Assembly: GCA_943913645.1 (NCBI GenBank)
Contig: CALTYZ010000028.1
Coordinates: forward strand, 1-20,798
Source of the DNA: an uncultured Corynebacterium sp.
GTDB lineage: Bacteria > Actinomycetota > Actinomycetes > Mycobacteriales > Mycobacteriaceae
Direction: 5' to 3'
DNA length: 20,798 nucleotides
The translations under genes and the position numbers were made by a program. The notes below the pieces were generated by a model, which was not told the origin of the DNA, ran no database searches, and saw only the letters and a list, made by a program, of their open reading frames with translations. Numbering within the stretch: the stretch's first letter is position 1; the number at the start of each line of letters is the position of its first letter. Positions 1 through 7,807 of this stretch are shown piece after piece.

Positions 1-2
1 CC

Positions 3-1112
3 CTCCCCCCCACCGCACTGCCAGCAGATGGCCGTTTCGGCTGTGGGCCGTCCAAGGTCCGCCCCGCACAACTTGAAGCAATCATAAAAGGTGCCGCCAT
101 CATGGGCACCTCCCACCGCCAAGCTCCGGTCAAAAACCTGGTCGGCGCGGTTCGAGATGGCTTGAGCACATTGTTTTCGCTTCCAGAGGGATACGAGATC
201 GTGCTTTCCCTTGGCGGGGCAACCGCATTCTGGGACGCGGCCACCTTCGGCGTGATTGAACGCAAATCCGCCCACTTAAGCTTTGGGGAGTTTTCTTCCA
301 AGTTTGCCAAGGCTGCGAACCAGGCTCCATGGTTAGACCAACCCCAGATCGTCGAAGTTGAACCCGGTCAGGCACCAAATCCGAGCGAGCTCGATGGCAG
401 CGATGCTGATGTCGTTGCTTGGGCACACAATGAGACCTCAACCGGCGCAATGGTTCCAGTAGTACGTCCACAAACAGACGCACTTGTTCTGATTGATGCG
501 ACCTCAGGCGCGGGTGGCCTGCCAGTCAATATGGATCAAGCAGATATCTACTATTTTTCACCGCAGAAGTGCTTCGCTTCTGATGGAGGCTTGTGGCTGG
601 CCGCGATGAGCCCGGCCGCATTGGAGCGAATCGCGAAAATTAAAGAATCCGGCCGCTTCATCCCCGCGTTTTTGGATTTGCAGACTGCTGTGGACAACTC
701 ACGCAAGAACCAGACCTACAACACTCCTGCTATAGCCACGCTACTCATGCTCGCAGACCAGGTGCAGTGGATGAACGACAACGGTGGGCTTGCTGGCATG
801 GTGCAACGTACAAGTGCGAATGCGCAGATACTCTACGCGTGGGCCGAAAACAGTCCTCATGCAAGCGCGTTTGTTACCGATCCAAATGCACGCTCCCTGG
901 TGGTAGGCACGATTGACTTCGATGAGGCGGTGGACGCAGCCGAGCTTGCACGCGCCCTGCGAGACAACGGCATCGTTGACGTCGAGCCATACCGCAAACT
1001 TGGGCGCAACCAACTTCGAGTCGGCATGTTCCCAGCAGTCGATCAAACAGACGTCGAAAAGCTCACAGCCGCGATTGATTACTTTCTCGAACAGGGCGTG
1101 GGTACGAAGTAA
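3..1112 (+). CDS. serC: Phosphoserine aminotransferase (5' end outside window)
   Basis: PLP-dependent enzyme converting 3-phosphohydroxypyruvate and glutamate to phosphoserine and 2-oxoglutarate, the second step of serine synthesis; cytoplasmic. The reading frame is open from base 3, so the ATG at 102 is not the start: the upstream codons read PADGRFGCGPSKVRP, the conserved N-terminal substrate loop of SerC. Only a short N-terminal segment is missing. The Schiff-base lysine lies in YYFSPQKCFAS (codon 567-569). The conserved AWAHNETSTG, DATSGAGG and KNQTYNTPA segments are present, and the C-terminal small domain ends with LGRNQLRVGMFPA. sepH follows 70 bp downstream on the same strand, the same neighbour as in mycobacteria (Rv0884c/Rv0883c). 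Nothing odd is seen in the visible part. Identification is very secure. Confidence 0.96.
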   Translation, partial: LPPTALPADGRFGCGPSKVRPAQLEAIIKGAAIMGTSHRQAPVKNLVGAVRDGLSTLFSLPEGYEIVLSLGGATAFWDAATFGVIERKSAHLSFGEFSSKFAKAANQAPWLDQPQIVEVEPGQAPNPSELDGSDADVVAWAHNETSTGAMVPVVRPQTDALVLIDATSGAGGLPVNMDQADIYYFSPQKCFASDGGLWLAAMSPAALERIAKIKESGRFIPAFLDLQTAVDNSRKNQTYNTPAIATLLMLADQVQWMNDNGGLAGMVQRTSANAQILYAWAENSPHASAFVTDPNARSLVVGTIDFDEAVDAAELARALRDNGIVDVEPYRKLGRNQLRVGMFPAVDQTDVEKLTAAIDYFLEQGVGTK

Positions 1113-1182
1113 TCGAGCATGCGTGCGTTAAGCTCGGCTGCAATCGATCCGGAAATGTGCATATCCGGCGTGAAGGAGAGCT

Positions 1183-2145
1183 ATGCGCGAGCTGCACTTG
1201 AGTGCGAAGGAGTCAACGCCAACGTTCTTTGTTCTTTACGACGAGGACGGTGTTCGATTCAAACTCGCACGCTCTGAGATGCAGCCTCCGGGCAGCACCC
1301 TGCATGTTGTAGGTGATAACCCTCCCACCCCCACAGACGAAGCGACAGCTTCAACCCCTCAACTCGCCAATGAAGAGGTGACCGAGGCCAGCACCACTCG
1401 GTCCCTGCCCGAGCCGGACCCGTTGTACGCCACGGCACTGACACTCCGCCCTAACCAAATCCAGGCACGTATTCGCGCTGGCGCTACCGCCGCGCAGCTT
1501 GCTGAGGAAATGGGGGTGGCTGAGAGTCGAGTCGAACCCTATGCGCACCCGGTGTTGTTGGAGCGCTCCCAGATCGCCGAGGCAGCTAAACAATCGCATC
1601 CGGTCCGCGAGGACGGCCCGGCAAAGCTCACACTCTTTGAAATTCTAGCGTCCTCGTTCGCCGCCCGAGGGCATTCCATTAGCGACGCCACCTGGGACGC
1701 CACCCGAGAGCCAGGTGACGCCTGGGTGGTGCACGTGCGCTGGAGTGCCGGCTTGACTGAAAACGAAGCAACCTGGTCCTACACCCGCCGGATGGGCGCA
1801 GCCGCCACGACTGAAGCTCGCAACGCGATCGCCGCCGACCTCACCGATCCGAACTTTGCACAACCCGTCCGGTCGTTGACAGCCGTCGACAGGCGTTCTG
1901 CACACAGCTACGATGAACCTGAGCTCGAGGTTGATGATGCCAACCGGCAGCATACGGCCGCGGGCGAGGACAGGTCCGGTAGATCGCCGGGGGCGCGCAG
2001 CGATGACACGCTTACGGAGGGGGATGTTCTGCGCCACCCAGACGAAAACGACCGGCCACAAAGACGCCGCCGTAAGGCGGTCACTCCCCACTGGGAGGAT
2101 GTGTTGCTTGGGGTTCGCACGTCAACGAAGCGGCCCAGGAAGTAG
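1183..2145 (+). CDS. sepH: Septation protein SepH (DUF3071)
   Basis: SepH is an actinobacterial cell-division protein that binds FtsZ and promotes its assembly at the septum (known from Streptomyces and mycobacteria). This 320-residue protein has the family layout. The N-terminal domain starts MRELHL and contains FKLARSE. A helix-turn-helix-like segment lies at residues about 90-135 (LRPNQIQARIRAGATAAQLA onward). A WDATREPGDAWVV/WSYTRRM region follows at about 171-203. A long, acidic to basic, probably disordered linker ends in a conserved-looking tail with TPHWEDVLLGVR. The start is supported by GAAGGAG at 1172-1178, a few bases before ATG. It lies 70 bp after serC, matching mycobacterial gene order. 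The linker (about 230-295) is low complexity and the least conserved part. Confidence 0.93.
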   Translation: MRELHLSAKESTPTFFVLYDEDGVRFKLARSEMQPPGSTLHVVGDNPPTPTDEATASTPQLANEEVTEASTTRSLPEPDPLYATALTLRPNQIQARIRAGATAAQLAEEMGVAESRVEPYAHPVLLERSQIAEAAKQSHPVREDGPAKLTLFEILASSFAARGHSISDATWDATREPGDAWVVHVRWSAGLTENEATWSYTRRMGAAATTEARNAIAADLTDPNFAQPVRSLTAVDRRSAHSYDEPELEVDDANRQHTAAGEDRSGRSPGARSDDTLTEGDVLRHPDENDRPQRRRRKAVTPHWEDVLLGVRTSTKRPRK

Positions 2146-2181
2146 ACACACCCGGCTAGGAAATGAAGGGCACGGCGCACA

Positions 2182-3075
2182 ATGAACACACCGAGTAAAC
2201 CGGGCGATGCCAACCACCTGGGCTCTCCGGCAGTAGTGACGTTCTGGTTTGTCACAACTGCGGATCCGGCTGCCGTGCTGCTTGCACAACCACGGGCCGA
2301 CCGTGGCTTCGGTCGGAAGCTGCTTTCTCAAGTCAACCCGGCCTGGCCGATTACTCTAATCGGCGAGTTTCCACTCAACCGGTCTGCCCGGCCGGGGCGC
2401 GACGAGTTCTACATCGCGGGATACCCAGGTGTTGCCGTGGTGCAAACCTTTGTTGCCGATGCTGCCCAACTCGCAGACACCGTGTCCTTGATTCATGACG
2501 CGCTTCCGGCGGCTGACACCTATGTTTTCGTGGACGGAACGGACTCTGACTACGCAGGGTTTGCGCACTATGTGGGGGGCAATCTGCGACGCTCGCTGAC
2601 TGCTACACGCGAGATGGTGCTCGAAGACGTCGGGTTGCCTGAGCCGTTTGAGGCCGCCTATTGGGCCGGAGAAAAGACTGAGCAACTGGGCGGCATCACG
2701 TTACCGTTTGAGCCGAAGGAGCTCATGCGTGAAGCGCAACGCATGTGGATCGGGGTAGAAATCGGAGCGCGAGGCCCAGACATTAACGTGGTGGGATACG
2801 CGATTGACGGGCGACCTGAGCCGAAGATCTCTCCTTCGCAGTTAGCGCAACCGCCCGCAACAGTAGCGCAGGTGGCAGCCCGGTTTGCGGAGAAAGACAA
2901 AGCCTACGATGACTACGAGCTTACGTCCGAGAACGAAGACGGAGATGAATTCGCCAACCTTGCAGATGCCTCAGTCGCTGCGGTGAAACGTGTCGGGCGC
3001 GGTTTGCGGCGCCGGGCACACCAGGCCAAAGACGTAATTACTGAGCGAATTCGCCACTCAGACCGCGAAGGCTAA
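2182..3075 (+). CDS. Conserved actinobacterial hypothetical protein (DUF6928-like)
   Basis: A 297-residue, probably cytoplasmic protein without signal peptide or membrane helix. Residues about 18-60 (VVTFWFVTTADPAAVLLAQP) and 70-110 (FYIAGYPGVAVVQTF) recall the actinobacterial DUF6928 family; that label is from memory and tentative. A central segment (FVDGTDSDYAGFAHYVGG, about 112-135) is followed by WAGEKTEQ and LPFEPKELMREAQRMWIG. The last 60 residues are charged, with an acidic stretch (ENEDGDEF) followed by a basic tail (KRVGRGLRRRAHQAK). Start ATG 2182 has GAAGGG at 2165-2170, a rather long spacing; a GTG inside the first 20 codons is less well supported. It follows sepH by 36 bp and could be cotranscribed. 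Its stop codon overlaps that of the convergent methyltransferase gene. Biochemical function is unknown. Confidence 0.75.
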   Translation: MNTPSKPGDANHLGSPAVVTFWFVTTADPAAVLLAQPRADRGFGRKLLSQVNPAWPITLIGEFPLNRSARPGRDEFYIAGYPGVAVVQTFVADAAQLADTVSLIHDALPAADTYVFVDGTDSDYAGFAHYVGGNLRRSLTATREMVLEDVGLPEPFEAAYWAGEKTEQLGGITLPFEPKELMREAQRMWIGVEIGARGPDINVVGYAIDGRPEPKISPSQLAQPPATVAQVAARFAEKDKAYDDYELTSENEDGDEFANLADASVAAVKRVGRGLRRRAHQAKDVITERIRHSDREG

Positions 3076-3899
3076 GGTGCTGTCTGCGATCTCATGCGTT
3101 CATAGAATGCGATCGCGGCGCTCGTAGCTACGTTGAGTGAATCAGTGCCGGGCGCCATCGGGATCTGAGCTCGAACATCGGTCGCCCGCATGGCGTGCTC
3201 GGTCAGTCCAGGCCCTTCCCCACCGACCAGAAACGCGACTTTCTGATGTTGCGTGCCGGTCTCAGGATCTAACAACGCACGGCTGAGTTCAACGGCATCA
3301 CCGGCCGGGGTGAGCGCAACAAGCCAAAACCCAGCGCGGTGCAACTGGTCAAGACTGCGCTGCCACGTGGTAGGTGTTCCTGCAAAATGGGCAAACGGAG
3401 TGCGCAGCACATGGCCCATGGACACTCGCACGCTGCGCCGATACAGCGGGTCAGCGGTAGATGCACCGAATAGAACGGCATCGACACCGAAGCCCGCAGC
3501 GTTTCTAAAGATCGCGCCGATATTTTCGTGATCCCCGACGCCCTCCAGCACGACAACCGTTTTCGCACCTGTGATCACCTCAGCAGGAGCAAGCGGCTTG
3601 GGCCGATCCGCAGATGCGAGCAGACCCCGGTGCATGTCATAGCCGGCAACCTCGCCCATGAGTTGCCTCGTCAGTTCATAGACCGGAATCTTTCGCGCTG
3701 ATAACTCCGCTTCGTGTGCTGCACGAAAGGTTGCTAGGCGCCCCCCGAATCCAAAGATGGCACGGACCGGGAACCGGGATGCAAGCATCCGTTCACAGAT
3801 AAGCGGCCCTTCTGCAAACACCAACCCTTGCTTGGCATCTGCATGCTTGAGGTCGCGGATGTCGTCAAGCAGCGGGCTCGAGGCAGCGTCGATACGCAC
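3072..3899 (-). CDS. TrmH/SpoU-family (SPOUT) RNA 2'-O-methyltransferase
   Basis: Cytoplasmic SAM-dependent methyltransferase that probably 2'-O-methylates a ribose in rRNA or tRNA; the exact target cannot be read from sequence. All three SPOUT motifs are present in 275 residues: motif 1 ENIGAIFRNAAGFGVD (125-140), motif 2 FLVGGEGPGL (223-232), and motif 3 IPMAPGTDSLNVATSAAIAF (246-265), which form the trefoil knot that binds SAM. The N-terminal QGLVFAEGPLICERML segment (24-39) matches the SpoU substrate-binding domain. The start is GTG with GGAG about 6 bases before it. The permease gene ends 10 bp upstream on the same strand, so the two probably form an operon. The stop overlaps the end of the convergent gene (3072-3075). 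It corresponds in position to the SpoU-type gene Rv0881 in M. tuberculosis. Confidence 0.93.
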   Translation of the reverse strand: MRIDAASSPLLDDIRDLKHADAKQGLVFAEGPLICERMLASRFPVRAIFGFGGRLATFRAAHEAELSARKIPVYELTRQLMGEVAGYDMHRGLLASADRPKPLAPAEVITGAKTVVVLEGVGDHENIGAIFRNAAGFGVDAVLFGASTADPLYRRSVRVSMGHVLRTPFAHFAGTPTTWQRSLDQLHRAGFWLVALTPAGDAVELSRALLDPETGTQHQKVAFLVGGEGPGLTEHAMRATDVRAQIPMAPGTDSLNVATSAAIAFYERMRSQTAP

Positions 3900-3909
3900 G
3901 CGAGCTCCA

Positions 3910-5381
3910 CTAACTCAACGCGGCCAGCAACGGGCCCTGCGCAAAATAGACAATGAAAAGCGCGGAGATAAGCCACATTATCCAATGGATGTCTTTTGCC
4001 TTACCAGCGAAGACGGCCATCACTGTGAATGCGATGAAGCCAACACCGATACCGTTGGCAATGGAGTAGGTAAACGGCATCACCACAATGGTGAGAAACG
4101 CCGGTAGCGCAACATGAAATTGCGACCACTCAACGGAGCCAACCTGCATCATCATCAATGCCCCAACGACGACGAGCACCGGTGCGGCAGCTTCAATCGG
4201 CACAATTTCATACAGCGGGGTGAAAAACATCGCGGCGAGAAACAACACACCGGTGACAACATTGGCAAGCCCAGTGCGGGCGCCGTCGGCAATGCCCGCA
4301 GACGAATCAACGTACACCGTGTTCGATGAGGCCGAGGCGAAGCCGCCCGCCACTGCGCCAAATCCCTCCACAACCAGGGCGCGCTTCATGTCGGGGAGAT
4401 TACCATTGTCATCCGTCAGACCTGCCTGGCGGCCGAGCGTCGTCATCGTCCCCATGGCATCAAAAAAATTGGCGAGCACAAGGGTAAAAACCATCAAGGA
4501 GGCAGCAAGCACACCGGCGTTGAGAAACGCACCGAAAAGATCGACGCGACCAACCAATGAGAGATTCGGTACTCCCCCAGCGATTCTGGTAGCTGCGGGA
4601 CCGCAAGCGACCAGCCATGCGGGTCATCAGCAGAGGCGCCGCTGCTGGTCAGCGCCTCAACGATCAGTGCGATCACCGTGGTGGCCACAATGCCGATGAA
4701 CAACCCCCCAGGCACATTACGGGCAACCATGAACCCGCAAATGATCAGGCCGACAACGAACACAAAGGTGGGCCAGGATGCGATGGACCCCGCAAAGCCA
4801 AGTTGCACTGGCACGGTGGTCATCGCTGCGTCAGGCACCCGGCGCACAAACCCCGCATCAACCAGGCCAATCATGGCAATGAACATGCCGATGCCGACAC
4901 TCATGGCCACCTTCATCGAACTGGGGATAGCGTTGAACACGGCTGTGCGAAACCCAGTGACCGCAAGAATGCAAATGATAATGCCGTCAATGACAACCAG
5001 CCCCATCGCCTCGGGCCAGGTCAGCCCCTGCTGCCCTACCAGCGTTACCGCCACCAGCGTATTTAGGCCTAAACCGGTGGCAATACCAAAGGGATATTTC
5101 GCAAACACCCCGAAGGCAATGCACATCACCCCCGCAGCAAGCGCAGTCACAGCCGCAACTTGCGGAACGCCAAGCACAACGCCGTCTCGATCGGCACTGG
5201 TGCCGATGATCAGCGGGTTGAGCAGCACAATGTAGGCCATTGCGAAGAAGGTCACGACACCGGCACGAACCTCGGTGCCGACGCTGGAACCGCGCTCCGT
5301 AATATGAAAAAATCGATCGAGTCCGCTCGCGCTCCGGCTGGGGGCCGGGCGATCGGTGGTACCTGGGTTACCGGTAGTCAC
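3910..5381 (-). pseudogene. NCS2-family purine permease (AzgA-like), frameshifted
   Basis: NCS2/AzgA permeases import adenine, guanine or hypoxanthine by proton symport across the inner membrane. The gene starts at GTG 5379-5381 behind AAGGGG and is open to 4494. The N-terminal part contains the family features: FFAMAYIVLLNPLII, GLGLNTLVAVTLVG and the helices up to VPQLPESLG. The C-terminal half continues in another frame (from about 4557 to 3910) with LVFTLVLANFFDAMGTM, SSNTVYVDSSAGIADGARTG and the last helices. Changing frame at the C5 run 4574-4578 (six C instead of five) restores PESLGGVPNLSLVGRVDLFGAF and one protein of about 490 residues, the normal family length. No other lesion is seen, so this is a recent frameshift or a sequencing error. 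Read literally, translation ends at 4494 with about 30 non-homologous residues. trmH lies 10 bp downstream. Confidence 0.88.
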
Positions 5382-5425
5382 TGGTGTTCAATCCCCTTAT
5401 CCTGGGATGGTTAATGAAAAACGCC

Positions 5426-5492
5426 TGTCATAGATTCCCACCCCAGGGCCAGTTTTTCCAAATATGCAGTCTCAATCTTGAAATCTATGACA
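5426..5492. repeat. 11-bp perfect inverted repeat between divergent genes
   Basis: TGTCATAGATT at 5426-5436 is the exact reverse complement of AATCTATGACA at 5482-5492, separated by 45 bp. The pair lies in the gap between the permease (start 5381, -) and the class IV-like gene (start about 5487, +). The right arm overlaps the start region of the latter. It could be a pair of operator half-sites or a leader hairpin; no known regulator motif was recognised. Confidence 0.6.
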
Positions 5493-6227
5493 CAGCTCAA
5501 GCCCAGACCAGGAAAACTAGCGCCAAGCGATAGGGATCACGTGAACATTTTCAACTTTGTGGTGTCACAGGGAGCAGTCATTGACGCAGCCCGTTATGCG
5601 CGAGCGCTACACAGCCTTGGTGTAAGCCACGCCGAGCTCCAGCGTCTCCGCATGCAGCTGGCAGACGTCGGCGGCACTCGTCGCGCAGTGCTCGAAGTCG
5701 CGGGCGGTGCTGCCTCCCTGATGCTGCGTCCGCTTCCGCCAGCCGCATCGGAGATCACCGTGTTGGCAGAACCAGTCACCGATGAACGCGCCCACCCCAA
5801 TCACTACGGCCCGGACCTCGGCTGGCAACGCACCACGCTTGCGCAGCTACCGGCCGATGACGGCTTGCTGACACACGCATCCGGGCGAGTCCTCTCCGGC
5901 ATCATGCACCCACTGCTCGTTGTGGAACCAGGCCGCGTCACTATCTCATCGCACCCACACTCCCCGCACACAGTCGCACTTGACGGGATCGTCGATCTTC
6001 TCAGCACCTACGATGTCGAAGTTGTCAGCACCGTTGACGGGTTTGATCTCGCTGTCTTAACAAGCAACGAGGTTTGGATCATCGACCCCGTCTACGGAGC
6101 TCGATTAGTAGAAGCATGGCTGGAATACGGAACGCGACGCCCAGCGCGACGAGACGTCAACCGGGGCGGGGTACCTTCTCACCGCCAGATTAATGAGGCG
6201 CGCCGGGCTCGGGCCGTTACGGTGTGA
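5487..6227 (+). CDS. Class IV aminotransferase-like protein lacking catalytic lysine
   Basis: A 246-residue protein whose second half resembles fold-type IV PLP enzymes (aminodeoxychorismate lyase / branched-chain aminotransferase). The segment GPDLGWQRT...DDGLLTHASGRVLSGIMHPLLVV parallels the KGPDL...DEALL.DA.GRVLEG block of actinobacterial ADC-lyase-like proteins. STVDGFDLAVLTSNEVWIIDPVYGARLV parallels their C-terminal block. The usual Schiff-base lysine is Tyr107 here (codon 5805-5807) and the Glu after GRVL is Ser. The only lysines in the whole protein are at residues 5 and 10. It is therefore probably not a PLP enzyme. The ATG at 5487 is chosen; TTG 5478 and GTG 5541 are alternatives. 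No Shine-Dalgarno is obvious for any of them. It is divergent from the permease and ends 2 bp before the end of the DUF3027 gene. Confidence 0.75.
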   Translation: MTQLKPRPGKLAPSDRDHVNIFNFVVSQGAVIDAARYARALHSLGVSHAELQRLRMQLADVGGTRRAVLEVAGGAASLMLRPLPPAASEITVLAEPVTDERAHPNHYGPDLGWQRTTLAQLPADDGLLTHASGRVLSGIMHPLLVVEPGRVTISSHPHSPHTVALDGIVDLLSTYDVEVVSTVDGFDLAVLTSNEVWIIDPVYGARLVEAWLEYGTRRPARRDVNRGGVPSHRQINEARRARAVTV

Positions 6228-6229
6228 AG

Positions 6230-6925
6230 TTAGGTGACTGTTGTATCGGAATGGGCACCACAACCGTAGGACGCTGCTACCACTCGACCGTCCGCCGAGT
6301 ATTCATTCGTGCAGATGCCGAAGTTGTCCCCGACTGGCTCCCCGAGAGGCAGCAAGAACGCACAACTTCGGCACTGCAGCGAAGCCTTTTCCGCGAACTC
6401 ACTGTTTGGGCCGTACTCGCCGGTGCGCCAGCGGGTTTCCGCATCGCGCAGCCCTTCCTCGGTGAGGTAGCGCTTGGTCTCGCGACCGGGAAATGTAATA
6501 GCGTGGCGCGACATCGAATCTTCGGTGACCCGGCGATCCCCGGGAGCTAACTCCATAATGTCGCCGGGACCAAGATCCCCGGGCAAAAGGCGTTCCGCGT
6601 ACGGAACCCAGTCGGGTGCTTCCAGTGCGCCGTTTGCTGGCACCAACGCGACCTCGTTGATAGTGACCCGGTCAGCACCAGTCGCCCACGCGACAACAAC
6701 GTTCCATTCCCACCCGGGGTATCCGGCGACGATGGCGGCGAACCTGTGGGTTGCCACGTGTTCGCTTAAATTTGCACACCCGATATGTGCACCGATCTCG
6801 TCGGTACTGGCAACTTCGTGCAGGGCACTGCGCGCGACCTCCACTGCTGGGGGTGCAAGCAGGGGCGACTGCGCGGCGGCGCGGCGGCGTGAGCGTGTCC
6901 GAGATCGGTGTTTTGAGTCAGTCAC
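6230..6925 (-). CDS. DUF3027 family protein with four-cysteine C-terminal motif
   Basis: A 231-residue actinobacterial protein of unknown function. Family features are EHVATHRFAAIVAGYPGWEW (55-74), the repeated-looking DWVPYAERLLPGDLGPGDIM (105-124) and a C-terminal module CRSCAFLLPLG...FGICTNEYSADGRVV...YGCGAHS. Cys185, Cys188, Cys205 and Cys222 (plus His225) could bind a zinc ion or an Fe-S cluster; that is inference. A basic N-terminus (KHRSRTRSRRR) may bind nucleic acid or simply be disordered. The start is GTG at 6923-6925. It has no Shine-Dalgarno, but a CATAAT box ends 6 bases upstream, suggesting a leaderless transcript. It is convergent with the class IV-like gene, leaving only 2 bp between the stop codons, and divergent from the cyclotransferase gene. 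Confidence 0.85.
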   Translation of the reverse strand: MTDSKHRSRTRSRRRAAAQSPLLAPPAVEVARSALHEVASTDEIGAHIGCANLSEHVATHRFAAIVAGYPGWEWNVVVAWATGADRVTINEVALVPANGALEAPDWVPYAERLLPGDLGPGDIMELAPGDRRVTEDSMSRHAITFPGRETKRYLTEEGLRDAETRWRTGEYGPNSEFAEKASLQCRSCAFLLPLGEPVGDNFGICTNEYSADGRVVAASYGCGAHSDTTVT

Positions 6926-6931
6926 GGTTCC

Positions 6932-6937
6932 ATTATG
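6932..6937 (-). promoter_or_regulatory. Candidate -10 box, leaderless DUF3027 transcript
   Basis: CATAAT read on the minus strand lies 6 bases before the GTG start at 6925. This is the spacing expected if transcription starts at the start codon itself. No ribosome binding site is visible. No clear -35 is seen. Confidence 0.45.
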
Positions 6938-6975
6938 CGCATGGCATGCAGCTTGGACACATGCGGTGGGGCAAG

Positions 6976-7797
6976 ATGAAGCCCATGAGGCAATGGTACT
7001 TGCGTAGCAGCAGTATTTTGATTGTGGCGGCGGTGCCGTTGGTCATCGCGTCGTGCGCGACACCGGATATGCCAGACGATACGCCGCAACCACCCGTCGA
7101 GCGGCTGGTGGCCGAGGTTCAGGAGCGTTTTGACTTCGACCCGTCAAGTTTCACACAAGGGCTTGAACTTGCGCCTGATAACACGCTCTATGTCGGCACC
7201 GGGCGAGTCGGCGAGTCACGCATTTACCGTCGCACGCTCGACGGGAACGAGGTCGCGTCCCGCACACTCGACCCCGCGTTCTTCGGCGAGGGCATTACGC
7301 GTGTCGACGCCTCGGTGTGGCAGCTGACCTGGCAACATGGCGTCGCGATGAAGCGCGACGCCGAGAGCTTGGAAGAAACTGGACGGGCTTTTTATGCGGG
7401 TGAGGGTTGGGGGCTCTGCTACCGCCCAGCTGCCAACGAGGTGATCTTGTCTGATGGCAGCGCGCAGCTGCGGCGGATGGACCCGTTTACTTTTGAAGAA
7501 CGCGAACGGTTTACAGTCACACTCGATAACGAGCCGGTCACGCAACTGAACGAACTTGAGTGCGTCGGCGACGATGTGTATGCGAACATCTTCACCACCA
7601 CAGATATTGTGCGCATTGACGCCTCCAGCGGCATGGTCACCGCTGTCATTGATGCCGCATCTGTGCCGAACAACGCTGACCCAGATCCGGACAATGTATT
7701 GAACGGCATTGCGCACATCCCCGGCACGGACGAATTCTATCTCAGCGGAAAACGGTGGCCGGACCTCTACCGTGTCAGGTTCGTCCCAGCTGGATAG
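6976..7797 (+). CDS. Glutamine cyclotransferase (glutaminyl-peptide cyclotransferase), lipoprotein
   Basis: Family PF05096 enzymes (plant-type QC, five-bladed beta-propeller) cyclise N-terminal glutamine to pyroglutamate. This 273-residue copy has a lipoprotein signal: MKPMRQWYLRSSSIL, a hydrophobic core, then lipobox VIASC with Cys27, so it should sit on the outer face of the cytoplasmic membrane. Family motifs follow: SSFTQGLEL, TWQHGVAM, FYAGEGWGLCY, LNELECVGDDVYANIF (with the conserved Asn-Glu-Leu-Glu), VLNGIAHIPGT and LSGKRWPDLYRV near the end. The frame is open further upstream, but that part is antisense to DUF3027 and lacks sense as a signal peptide. ATG 6976 or 6985 is the likely start. 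The DUF2771 gene begins 10 bp after its stop. The substrate in the envelope is unknown. Confidence 0.88.
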   Translation: MKPMRQWYLRSSSILIVAAVPLVIASCATPDMPDDTPQPPVERLVAEVQERFDFDPSSFTQGLELAPDNTLYVGTGRVGESRIYRRTLDGNEVASRTLDPAFFGEGITRVDASVWQLTWQHGVAMKRDAESLEETGRAFYAGEGWGLCYRPAANEVILSDGSAQLRRMDPFTFEERERFTVTLDNEPVTQLNELECVGDDVYANIFTTTDIVRIDASSGMVTAVIDAASVPNNADPDPDNVLNGIAHIPGTDEFYLSGKRWPDLYRVRFVPAG

Positions 7798-7800
7798 AAT
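7795..7800 (+). promoter_or_regulatory. Candidate -10 box, leaderless DUF2771 transcript
   Basis: TAGAAT overlaps the TAG stop of the cyclotransferase gene and ends 7 bases before ATG 7808. No Shine-Dalgarno precedes either ATG 7799 or ATG 7808. The arrangement fits a leaderless mRNA starting at 7808. Confidence 0.5.
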
Positions 7801-7807
7801 GCCAGCC

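Noticed and set aside
102..104. ATG 102 as the serC start
   Set aside because: The frame is open upstream to base 3 and encodes conserved SerC residues (GRFGCGPSKVRP), so the true start lies outside the window.
4678..5235. Plus-strand ORFs across the permease
   Set aside because: They are antisense to conserved permease helices, and their translations (Met, Thr and Pro rich) are typical reverse reads of hydrophobic coding sequence.
5382..5480. Purine riboswitch before the purine permease
   Set aside because: The leader is short and I cannot find the conserved junction bases or loop pairing of the purine aptamer.
6751..6975. N-terminal extension of the cyclotransferase frame
   Set aside because: It is antisense to the DUF3027 coding region, has no ribosome site, and would bury the lipoprotein signal 75 residues inside the protein.
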